Assembly (NCBI GenBank): GCA_030539285.1
Contig: JAUNSH010000013.1
Location: forward strand, 1 to 55,108
Source of the DNA: Eubacteriales bacterium
GTDB lineage: Bacteria > Bacillota > Clostridia > Oscillospirales > Oscillospiraceae
Length of the DNA: 55,108 nucleotides
Reading direction: 5' to 3'
In this document: positions 36,439 through 43,529 of the stretch, piece by piece
Numbering within the stretch: position 1 is the stretch's first letter
Layout: the number at the start of each line of letters is the position of its first letter
The notes under the pieces: generated by a model
The model's input: the letters and a program-made list of their open reading frames with translations, nothing else
The model's database searches: none
Told to the model about the DNA's origin: nothing
Made by a program: the position numbers and the translations under genes

Positions 36439-36543
36439 ATGTGCGTGAAGATTTTACGAAGTGTTGTATTCTTTATTGCACGTCACTCCCTTTTTTCATA
36501 AGCAAGTTTTTATGCCTCACTGCCGTAGTGTGGAGGTTGTTTG

Positions 36544-37077
36544 GTGATGCGTAAAAACCGGTTTTATCCGTATCCGGTCGCTCGCAAGGGAATGCCGTTT
36601 ATTCTTGCAGTCTGCTGGATCAGCGGTGTGGTGTGCGGCGTATTCTGTTATTGGGCTTCTTCTCCAGAGATTATTTCTTTGATGCGCAGGACTCCCGTTT
36701 GTTCTGTGTCGATCGTTGGTTTGCTGAATGCAGCTTTGATGCCTTTTCTGCTGTCTGCCTTTATTATGGTGTTTTCCGTGCCTTGGATGATCCTGGGGAT
36801 TTCCTTCGTGAAAGCTTTTCTTTTTTCCTTTGCTTCGATGGAAATCCTCGTGAATTTTGGTTCGGGTGGATGGCTTCTTCGATATTTCCTCCTGTTTAGT
36901 GACTGCGCGGCGCTGCCATTGCTGTATTGGTATTGGTTACGGTCTGTTTCCATGACAAGAAACCTTCGCTGGCTCGTGGATACCTGCATTGTTTTGGTTG
37001 CGCTTGTGATGATCACCGTATTGGATTATCGTGTTATTGCACCGATTGTGTGCTTGATAGATTCTATGAAAGGGTAA
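36544..37077 (+). CDS. SpoIIM-like membrane protein
   Basis: The 177-residue protein has five to six membrane helices. The pattern of a first helix with GVVCGVFCY, a middle MILGISFVKAFLFSFASMEI and a final pair of helices resembles SpoIIM, a part of the DMP peptidoglycan-degradation complex of engulfment. Identity is weak by eye, but spoIIM lies near xerD in Bacillus and here the gene is 16 bases upstream of xerD, which supports the call. GGAGG at 36532-36536 favours GTG 36544 over ATG 36547. Confidence 0.5.
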   Translation: MMRKNRFYPYPVARKGMPFILAVCWISGVVCGVFCYWASSPEIISLMRRTPVCSVSIVGLLNAALMPFLLSAFIMVFSVPWMILGISFVKAFLFSFASMEILVNFGSGGWLLRYFLLFSDCAALPLLYWYWLRSVSMTRNLRWLVDTCIVLVALVMITVLDYRVIAPIVCLIDSMKG

Positions 37078-37093
37078 ATAGGTAGGCTGTTTC

Positions 37094-37981
37094 ATGCTGG
37101 ACTTAATTCACGTTTATGAAAATTACCTAAACAAGGTAAAACATGCGTCCGGTAATACGGTTTCCTCCTATATTCGTGACATCCGTCAATTTTCTGAATG
37201 GTTGGAACGTACAGAGAAAATCGAACTGCTGGATGCTGGACAACAAAATATCAGCGCATATCTTACTTACCTGCAGGATCAGGGGAAGTCTGGTGCAACG
37301 GTATCCCGAACACTGGCCAGCCTTAAGAATTTCTACGTTTACGCAGTGTCCTCTGGTTTTTTGGAGGTATCTCCGGTTACCGACCAGATTCATGTGGATC
37401 GCGGTGAACGAAAGCCGCCCCAGATTTTGACGGGCAGGGAGGTGGAGCTGCTTCTTTCTCAGCCCGTTACTACGGACCCGAAGGGAATTCGCGACAAAGC
37501 AATGTTGGAGGTTATGTATGCAACCGGGATCCGCGTTACGGAATTGATTGATTTGGATGTCGAGAATGTAAATCTGGAAATGGGTGTCATTCGCTGTAAT
37601 GGCGCTAAGAAATCCCGTGTCATCCCGCTGTATCCCGCAGCTTTGAAGGCACTTGCCAGCTATCTCAGCGATGCCCGTCCGCTGATGGCAATCAGTATTT
37701 CTGAAACAGCTTTGTTCGTTAATGTCAGCGGCGTTCGGATGAGCCGCCAGGGCTTTTGGAAGATATTGAAGTATTATCAATCAAAGGCAGGAATTGAAAA
37801 GGATATAACGCCGCATACTCTGCGGCACAGTTTTGCAGTTCATTTGCTTGAAAACGGAGCGGACCTCAGCGCTCTGCAGGAATTGATGGGACACAGCGAT
37901 ATCTCTTCGACACAGATGTATGCTTCGCTGGTTAACCAAAAAGTAAAATCAGTCTATGAAAAATGTCACCCAAAAGCATAA
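37094..37981 (+). CDS. xerD: tyrosine recombinase XerD
   Basis: XerD works with XerC at dif to resolve chromosome dimers. The 295-residue protein has the SAM-like N-terminal core-binding domain (1-95) and a catalytic domain with Arg in ATGIRVTELIDLD, Lys in NGAKKSRVIPL, His-Arg in PHTLRHSFAVHLL, His in MGHSDIS and the nucleophile Tyr in STQMYASL. Length and gene context (after a SpoIIM-like gene, as in Bacillus) fit XerD. The usual GKGxK loop reads NGAKK. A strong terminator follows. Confidence 0.85.
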   Translation: MLDLIHVYENYLNKVKHASGNTVSSYIRDIRQFSEWLERTEKIELLDAGQQNISAYLTYLQDQGKSGATVSRTLASLKNFYVYAVSSGFLEVSPVTDQIHVDRGERKPPQILTGREVELLLSQPVTTDPKGIRDKAMLEVMYATGIRVTELIDLDVENVNLEMGVIRCNGAKKSRVIPLYPAALKALASYLSDARPLMAISISETALFVNVSGVRMSRQGFWKILKYYQSKAGIEKDITPHTLRHSFAVHLLENGADLSALQELMGHSDISSTQMYASLVNQKVKSVYEKCHPKA

Positions 37982-38015
37982 AAAGTCTGCCGTTTCAAAA
38001 CGGCAGACTTTTTTG
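37981..38015. terminator. bidirectional terminator between xerD and pfkA
   Basis: Stem AAGTCTGCCGTTT / AACGGCAGACTT with a very short loop, A-tract on the left and TTTTTT on the right. Confidence 0.9.
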
Positions 38016-38056
38016 ATATTGATTCAATTGAAACGCAGAGGGGAAGGACAGGGGAA

Positions 38057-39028
38057 TCAGATGCCTGTCATTGCGGCAAGCACGTCCACTTCCATTTTCT
38101 GGATGCTCTTCTGCATGGACAACCCCTCGTCGATATCGACGTCCGTATAGCCACCATCATGGGTGCAGACAATTCGATTTGTCTTGCCTTGCAGCAGAAG
38201 CTCAACGGCCAGATATCCCATTTTGGTCGCATTAACACGATCGCGGCCAGTAGGAGTGCCGCCTCTTTGAATGTGTCCCAGAACGGTAACACGAGGATCC
38301 AGGTCTGTGGCATCTTTGATTTTGGCTGCAATCTCAGATGCGGAGCCAGCGCCCTCAGCAACAACGATCATATAATGTGTAAAGCCATTGAACCGAGCCT
38401 TGCGGATCTTTTCAACAACATCACGCTCAAAATCGATTTCCTCTTCAGGGACCAGAACGGCAGTCGCACCAACAGCCAGACCGACATACATGGCAAGATA
38501 TCCGGCATTTCTACCCATCACTTCGACCACAGAGCAGCGTTCATGGGATTGCATGGTATCGCGAAGCTTGTCGATGCACTCGATTGCCGTATTTGCGGCA
38601 GTGTCAAAGCCGATGCAATAATTTGTGCAGCTGATATCGTTATCAATTGTCCCGGGAATACCGATCACATTGATTCCGTATTTGCTCAGCGCACGGGCAC
38701 CACGGAAGGTGCCATCGCCGCCAATGGCGATAATGCTGTCCAATCCGAGGAACTTACAGGTAGAAACAGCCTTTCTTTGGCCCTCCTCGGTCATAAACTC
38801 TTTACTCCGCGCCGTGTAAAGGATCGTACCACCTTTGTTGATCGTGTGGGACACGCTCTTTTCATCCAGTCTCACAATATCGCCGCTTATCAAGCCATTC
38901 CATCCGCGGCGAATTCCGTAGCACTCCAAACCGTGGTACAGAGCGGTACGTACGACCGCACGGACGCAGGGATTCATACCAGGAGCATCGCCGCCGCTGG
39001 TAAGTACACCAATTCTCTTTACGCTCAT
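38057..39028 (-). CDS. pfkA: 6-phosphofructokinase
   Basis: PfkA phosphorylates fructose-6-phosphate with ATP in glycolysis. The 323-residue protein has GVLTSGGDAPGMNPCVRA near residues 7-24, GGDGTFRGA (the Gly of GGDGT is the ATP-type marker rather than the PPi-type Asp), the catalytic PGTIDNDI, and GHIQRGGTPTGRDR. ATG 39028 follows GGAGGAACCAACA; the frame remains open upstream but no ribosome site supports a longer form. The gene stands alone with its own promoter. Confidence 0.95.
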   Translation of the reverse strand: MSVKRIGVLTSGGDAPGMNPCVRAVVRTALYHGLECYGIRRGWNGLISGDIVRLDEKSVSHTINKGGTILYTARSKEFMTEEGQRKAVSTCKFLGLDSIIAIGGDGTFRGARALSKYGINVIGIPGTIDNDISCTNYCIGFDTAANTAIECIDKLRDTMQSHERCSVVEVMGRNAGYLAMYVGLAVGATAVLVPEEEIDFERDVVEKIRKARFNGFTHYMIVVAEGAGSASEIAAKIKDATDLDPRVTVLGHIQRGGTPTGRDRVNATKMGYLAVELLLQGKTNRIVCTHDGGYTDVDIDEGLSMQKSIQKMEVDVLAAMTGI

Positions 39029-39067
39029 TGTTGGTTCCTCCATTCTTACTGGGTTGGATTCAAACAT

Positions 39068-39096
39068 ATTGTAGCTGGAAATTGTTAAAAAGTAAA
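39068..39096 (-). promoter_or_regulatory. sigma-A promoter of pfkA
   Basis: On the reverse strand TTTACT (39096-39091), 17 bases and TACAAT (39073-39068). Confidence 0.7.
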
Positions 39097-39252
39097 GACG
39101 AAATTCGACTTTTGCTTTACTGTTTTTCATTTTTATGAAAGCCAAATTATTATGTCAGCATCTTATGGCAAAGAGGGAAGCTGCAGCAATCAAGTAAGAG
39201 GTCTGCACAGTGAAATAATTGAAAAATGTGCGATGGATGTTGAACCACAGCA

Positions 39253-39369
39253 ATGAGAGTGTCACAATGGATCTATATGCGCTGGCTGATCTACAGCTAC
39301 AGCCCAAATATCGGCGGCGGCGTGCTTCTGCAGGACGAAAAGCGAGTTGACACGGAGGGCGGCTTGTGA
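39253..39369 (+). other. possible small ORF or gene relic (38 codons)
   Basis: ATG 39253 opens a 38-residue frame reading MRVSQWIYMRWLIYSYSPNI and ending in EGGL. No good ribosome site precedes it and I recognise no family. It lies in the 39029-39615 gap and its 3' end overlaps a promoter-like element. It may be a decayed gene fragment. Confidence 0.25.
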
Positions 39370-39375
39370 TATCCT
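39347..39375 (+). promoter_or_regulatory. promoter-like element in the pfkA-xerC gap
   Basis: TTGACA (39347-39352), 17 bases and TATCCT (39370-39375). It would transcribe the region of alternating inverted repeats before the downstream recombinase gene. Confidence 0.45.
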
Positions 39376-39407
39376 ACGTTTAGCACCACTGAAAGGAGGA
39401 AAGCACG

Positions 39408-39506
39408 GTCACGAAAGGCGAACGCAACAACAAGCCTAATTTTGTTGAGTTCATCGGGCGACAACCAGTCGCATTATTAAAAGGGCCGATGAACGCAACA
39501 AAATAA
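39408..39506 (+). other. relic or unconventional small ORF with a strong ribosome site
   Basis: AGGAGG at 39394-39399 is followed eight bases later by GTC, opening 32 in-frame codons (TKGERNNKPNFVEFIGRQPV in its middle) up to TAA at 39504-39506. With no ATG, GTG or TTG at the right distance it looks like a gene that lost its start codon, or a chance frame. Confidence 0.2.
39420..39452. repeat. imperfect inverted repeat, copy 1
   Basis: GAACGCAACAACA (39420-39432) pairs with TTTTGTTGAGTTC (39440-39452), 11 of 13 positions. The same arm sequences recur 70-71 bases downstream in the perfect palindrome. Confidence 0.7.
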
Positions 39507-39524
39507 AAATTTTGTTGCGTTCAT
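39489..39524. promoter_or_regulatory. perfect 16-bp inverted repeat overlapping the xerC-like promoter
   Basis: ATGAACGCAACAAAAT (39489-39504), loop AAAA, ATTTTGTTGCGTTCAT (39509-39524). The -35 hexamer TTGCGT (39515-39520) lies inside the right arm, so the palindrome is a likely repressor operator, or a hairpin in a longer transcript from upstream. Confidence 0.65.
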
Positions 39525-39543
39525 AGTCAAGATATGCTATAAT
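39515..39543 (+). promoter_or_regulatory. sigma-A promoter of the second tyrosine recombinase
   Basis: TTGCGT (39515-39520), 17 bases and TATAAT (39538-39543). Confidence 0.6.
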
Positions 39544-39615
39544 AATGTTATCTGGGAGTCCGCTGGTGCCTCCTAAACACTGCAAAAGCAAATCGATGCT
39601 TTCTCGGAGGAATTT

Positions 39616-40617
39616 ATGAAACGCTATTCAGACTGTCCGCAGGTTTTGCGGGAATTTCTAATCTACCATGAAAATATTATGGGTCAGTCGCCGCTGACAA
39701 TATCTGAATACTATCTGGACTTGAGAATGTTCTTACGGTTTATAAAATTGATGAGAAATGATATGCCGATTTCGACGCAGTTGGATGATATCGACATTCG
39801 TGATGTGGATATTGCTTTTATTCAGAGCATTGATACTTCTGACGTTTTTGATTTCCTTTCATACCTGGCCAACGACCGGGCGATCAACCCGGATTCCACA
39901 TCTCCAGACTATGGCATCTCTGCGGCTGCACGGGCCAGAAAGCTGTCGTCTATCAAGTCTTTTTTTAAGTATCTTACTGTACGAACAAAACAATTACAAG
40001 ATAACCCGGTAGCCGATCTGGAATACCCGAAGCTGCGGAAAAGTCTACCAAAATATTTGACAATGGAACAATCGGCAGCTCTGCTTCAGGCCGTTTCCGG
40101 ACAGAATGAAAAAAGAGATTATGCTATTCTGATGCTCTTTTTAAATTGCGGGATTCGCCGCAGTGAGCTGGTGGGTTTAAATATTTCCGATGTATACGAG
40201 GATCGTATTCGGGTAGTTGGCAAGGGCAACAAGGAACGATTTGTATATTTTGGAAAAGCTTGCCGAAAAGCTATCGACGCGTACCTGGTTGAAAGGAATC
40301 AGAAGGAGCTTTCAGACAACCGGGCACTGTTTGGCTCAAGGGATAACAACAGGATCAGTGTCACCGCTGTCCACAGATTGGTAAAAAAAGCACTGCTGAA
40401 AGCTGGCCTCGACTCTACGCAGTATTCTGCGCATAAGCTACGTCATACTGCAGCGACTATGATGCTTTCGGGTGGCGTAGATGTGAAAACCGTGCAGGAA
40501 GTACTAGGCCATGAGAATCTGAACACCACGCAGATATACACACACATTGAGAGCACAGAACTGAAAATAGCGGCAGAGGCCAATCCGCTTTCTAAATTGG
40601 ATTTTGATAAAAGTTAG
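39616..40617 (+). CDS. tyrosine recombinase, XerC-like
   Basis: The 333-residue phage-integrase-family protein has a core-binding N-terminal domain (1-125) and a catalytic domain with Arg in NCGIRRSELVGL, Lys in GKGNKERFVY, His-Arg in SAHKLRHTAATMM, His in LGHENLN and Tyr in TTQIYTHIES. ATG 39616 follows CGGAGGAATTT. It may be the XerC partner of XerD encoded 1.6 kb upstream, or a separate chromosomal recombinase. Its promoter is overlapped by a perfect palindrome. An Xre-type regulator follows after 48 bases. Confidence 0.88.
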   Translation: MKRYSDCPQVLREFLIYHENIMGQSPLTISEYYLDLRMFLRFIKLMRNDMPISTQLDDIDIRDVDIAFIQSIDTSDVFDFLSYLANDRAINPDSTSPDYGISAAARARKLSSIKSFFKYLTVRTKQLQDNPVADLEYPKLRKSLPKYLTMEQSAALLQAVSGQNEKRDYAILMLFLNCGIRRSELVGLNISDVYEDRIRVVGKGNKERFVYFGKACRKAIDAYLVERNQKELSDNRALFGSRDNNRISVTAVHRLVKKALLKAGLDSTQYSAHKLRHTAATMMLSGGVDVKTVQEVLGHENLNTTQIYTHIESTELKIAAEANPLSKLDFDKS

Positions 40618-40665
40618 ATATAGTAAGGATTGCAACTGATAGTTAACAGATTAAAAGGGGTTAAT

Positions 40666-41055
40666 ATGTCAATTGGAGAAAGAATCATACAACTTCGCGG
40701 TCAAAAAAACATGTCGCAAGGACAGCTTGCTCAAATGCTTGGCGTGTCCCGTCAGGCAATCAGTAAATGGGAAAACGATCAAAGCAGTCCGGATACGCTC
40801 CACCTGATCAAGCTTGCGGACGTTCTGGATACCGAAGTCGAATATTTGGCGACAGGACAAAAGCCGGTATATGAAGAACCGCCAATCATATTGAATATGG
40901 TTAAGAAAGTCGACAAGGTCGTTGAAAAAGTCGTTGAAAAACCAGTGATCAGAAAGGTTGTGCGGGTCAAATATATTAGAAATCCTCTGGAGTACGCTCT
41001 TGTCGGGCTTGGTTCACTGGCCGTTGGTTTTATTCTTGGGGCAATTTTCTTTTAG
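40666..41055 (+). CDS. Xre-family regulator with C-terminal membrane anchor
   Basis: The 129-residue protein begins with a lambda-repressor-type helix-turn-helix (GERIIQLRGQKNMSQGQLAQ and MLGVSRQAISKWENDQSSP, about residues 4-42). It has a charged Val/Lys/Glu-rich linker (VVEKVVEKPVIRKVVRVKY) and ends in one membrane helix (about 108-129, YALVGLGSLAVGFILGAIFF). Such membrane-tethered regulators may sense envelope state. ATG 40666 follows AAAAGGGG. It may regulate the neighbouring recombinase, but that is a guess. Confidence 0.85.
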   Translation: MSIGERIIQLRGQKNMSQGQLAQMLGVSRQAISKWENDQSSPDTLHLIKLADVLDTEVEYLATGQKPVYEEPPIILNMVKKVDKVVEKVVEKPVIRKVVRVKYIRNPLEYALVGLGSLAVGFILGAIFF

Positions 41056-41081
41056 TTTCTCCCCTCTCCCCTTCTAAAATA

Positions 41082-41117
41082 AAAAAGAAGGTACGCAAAC
41101 GCGTACCTTCTTTTTTG
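41082..41117. terminator. bidirectional terminator between the Xre gene and tRNA-Leu
   Basis: Stem AAAAAAGAAGGTACGC / GCGTACCTTCTTTTTT with loop AAAC. Its right edge directly abuts the encoded CCA end of the convergent tRNA. Confidence 0.92.
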
Positions 41118-41203
41118 GTGGGCGAGGCGGGACTTGAACCCGCACGTCCGCAGTGAACACTAGAACCTGAATCTAGCGAGTCTACCAATTCCACCACTCG
41201 CCC
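41116..41203 (-). tRNA. tRNA-Leu (anticodon CAG)
   Basis: On the reverse strand the gene begins GGGCGAG, which pairs with CTCGCCC, and ends with an A discriminator and encoded CCA. The anticodon stem CTAGA / TCTAG encloses TTCAGGT, giving anticodon CAG that reads CUG. A long variable arm typical of class II tRNAs precedes the T arm with GGTTCAAGTCC. Total 88 bases including CCA. Confidence 0.95.
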
Positions 41204-41280
41204 ATACTTGCTTGCCGTTTCTCAACGACTCGCTTATACTAACACAGATTCCTTCATTTGTCAATATGGAATTTTTCTAT

Positions 41281-41787
41281 CTATCCGATATTTTTTCGCA
41301 GCACGTGACGGATCGAGCCGTACATGGGCACAGTGTTACAGATCGTATATCCTTGATTAAGCACATTATTCAGACTGAAGCGATTTTCCGGGTGCACTGT
41401 GCACATCAGAATATGCTTTCCTGATTTGACCAGATCCTCCTCTGCGCAGTGCATCAAACGCTTTTGCAGGCCCAGTCCCCGGTAGTCTGGGTGTACAACC
41501 GCTGTATCCATGTTCACAACCTGCAGCAATTCTTCATTTGTAAGCCCTATGGTATAGCCATAATTAAATGACTGCAATTGGGGATACAGTATGTCAAATG
41601 CACCGACAATTTTTTCTCCATCCACGGCTACCCACAGAGACATCGTGCCATCCTTCATCATCTCCCGGACTTCATCCGGTGAATCCAGGTACAGCCACTC
41701 CTTGTGCTCCATTGACTGCCTGACAAAAGTCATCAGTGCAATAAAAGGCTCTACATCCTGCCTTCTTCCCTTTCGAATGGTAACCAC
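41281..41787 (-). CDS. GNAT family N-acetyltransferase
   Basis: The 168-residue protein has the GNAT fold: N-terminal TIRKGRRQDVEPFIAL, the central strand LWVAVDGEKIVGAFDI, and motif A VVHPDYRGLGLQKRLMHCAE with the acetyl-CoA loop R-G-L-G-L-Q. The substrate is unknown. GTG 41787 follows AGGGGATTTA. It starts eight bases after the GH25 lipoprotein stop and is probably co-transcribed with it. Confidence 0.85.
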   Translation of the reverse strand: MVTIRKGRRQDVEPFIALMTFVRQSMEHKEWLYLDSPDEVREMMKDGTMSLWVAVDGEKIVGAFDILYPQLQSFNYGYTIGLTNEELLQVVNMDTAVVHPDYRGLGLQKRLMHCAEEDLVKSGKHILMCTVHPENRFSLNNVLNQGYTICNTVPMYGSIRHVLRKNIG

Positions 41788-41795
41788 TAAATCCC

Positions 41796-43376
41796 CTATT
41801 CCGCAGCGGTCAGATAGTTGCTGATACAGTAAAGGGTTTGTCCCTGATACTCGACCCTGGACCAGCCAACATCCCGATTGATCCCGTTACGAGTGACCAC
41901 CTCGCCGTTTTTCAACGTTGCGACAACGACACACCGCGGATCTTCGATGCTGGGCAAGGAACGCAGGTTAACCTCTACCTTTGCGGTGACCCGGTCCTGA
42001 ATGGGTTCAAATTGTGTTTGAATTTCTCCATCCGACACGATTTCTGCCGTTGCGCTGCTGCTTTCTTTTTGATTCGTACCGTCGCCAACAAGTTCCAGAT
42101 AACTGGTAATCGCGTAACAGGTTTCTCCCTGATACAGCAGTTTTGACCAGCCGTTGTCGCTGATGCCTATGCGTGTGGCCACGTCACCATTTTTCAGCTG
42201 AGCGATCACCAAAGCGTCCTCAAGTTCCACGCTGGGAAGCTTTCGCAAGTTCACCAGTTTCTTTGCCGTCACGTCCTCGTTGACGGGTGAGAATTGAGTT
42301 TGGATACCGTCATCCTCCTCTGTCTCCTCTGGCTTGAAGTTTAAGTCTGTTGTTAAATAGCTGGAAACTGCGTAATAGGTATTATCCTCAAACACAATCT
42401 TTGACCAGCCGCTGGTGCTGATGGCGACACGCTGGGCGATTTCACCATTCCTTAACGTATACATGACACTGCCGTCATCACCTTGACTGGGAATATCACG
42501 CAGATTTGTTTCATTTTTGGCGGTCACTTCCTCGGAAACAGGCGTAAAATCCATCATGGCCTCAATATCTGCTTCTGCTTCCTCGGGCGGTGTCTTGTCC
42601 TGTGCGGGTTCGATCCCGTCATATCCAAAATAAGCAACATTCATGTCAACGGGCATGGGAATCCCCGGTACCGTTCCGGTTGTGGAATATTGCCACATAT
42701 GGTGGGTCTGGGCATAGCTGGATGTCTCCGTGGTAGGATAAGGTTCCGCCGGATACTGCGCTACCCATATTTTGTATTTTTCTTCGATTCGGGAGGTTTC
42801 CCAATGGGTATCCAGCTCCATGTCTCCTTTGGAGGCGTAAAACATGCCTTCATAGCCCAAACGCTCAATGGCTTCGAGAAAAGCAAGGGCGGCATCAGTT
42901 CTCTCCTGCTTGCTCATTTCATATTGCCTGCTGGATGTCTCTTGGAACCCTTCACAGTCATAAACGACCGGGTAGGTGATGGGATATTTTGCCAGAACCT
43001 TTCCCATCCATTCCGCTTCCTCCTTTGCTTCCTCTTCGGATACAGCTGTCGAGAAGAAGTACGCACCAATTTTGATTCCGGCTTTGGATGCCTCCTGCAA
43101 ATTATAGCGTCCATTTGGGTCTTCCTTGATGATCCCGTCGGTTTTTCCCCGGTAACCCACGCGGATGATCGCGAAATCGATGCCGGACTTGGCAACTTCC
43201 TCCCAATCGATCGTCCCTTGATAGCGGGCAACATCAATTCCGAAAGTCGTCTCCTCTGTTTGCGTCGTTACCCTTTTTTTCTTGCCGCAGCCAGACAAGC
43301 AGCAACTGGCGATCAAAACCGCCGCAATTGCTGCTGTCAGGCGAAGCATAGTTGTCTTTTTCATCGCAAATACCAT
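41796..43376 (-). CDS. GH25 lysozyme-like lipoprotein with three SH3 repeats
   Basis: A secreted muramidase-type protein of 526 residues. A lipoprotein signal peptide ends in the lipobox LSGC (about residues 27-30). A GH25 domain follows (FGIDVARYQGTIDWEEVAKS to about 250) with catalytic acids in GIDVA and VVYDCEG. Then come three homologous SH3b repeats of about 75 residues (each starting F-x-P-V/I and VTAK-x2-VNLR-x-LPS). It would be anchored to the outer membrane leaflet and cut or bind peptidoglycan. Two starts are possible, ATG 43376 and ATG 43364; neither has a well-placed ribosome site. Confidence 0.9.
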   Translation of the reverse strand: MVFAMKKTTMLRLTAAIAAVLIASCCLSGCGKKKRVTTQTEETTFGIDVARYQGTIDWEEVAKSGIDFAIIRVGYRGKTDGIIKEDPNGRYNLQEASKAGIKIGAYFFSTAVSEEEAKEEAEWMGKVLAKYPITYPVVYDCEGFQETSSRQYEMSKQERTDAALAFLEAIERLGYEGMFYASKGDMELDTHWETSRIEEKYKIWVAQYPAEPYPTTETSSYAQTHHMWQYSTTGTVPGIPMPVDMNVAYFGYDGIEPAQDKTPPEEAEADIEAMMDFTPVSEEVTAKNETNLRDIPSQGDDGSVMYTLRNGEIAQRVAISTSGWSKIVFEDNTYYAVSSYLTTDLNFKPEETEEDDGIQTQFSPVNEDVTAKKLVNLRKLPSVELEDALVIAQLKNGDVATRIGISDNGWSKLLYQGETCYAITSYLELVGDGTNQKESSSATAEIVSDGEIQTQFEPIQDRVTAKVEVNLRSLPSIEDPRCVVVATLKNGEVVTRNGINRDVGWSRVEYQGQTLYCISNYLTAAE

Positions 43377-43529
43377 TTCCTTATTGGTTTCTCAAGGATA
43401 GAATAGCATAAAAGCAGAAAGTTGTCCATATGGGAAATATCACCGGTGATCTATTTTCTCATAAACAGGACTTCCTTTTTTGGAGAAAATGGTGTAGAAT
43501 ACTAGCGTCGAAAAAGGAGGAAATGTGCT

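Noticed and set aside
39489-39524. LexA (SOS) box reading of GAACG...CGTTC
   Set aside because: The half-sites are about 24 bases apart, far more than the 4-base spacing of the Bacillus-type box. The long perfect palindrome is better seen as another operator or hairpin.
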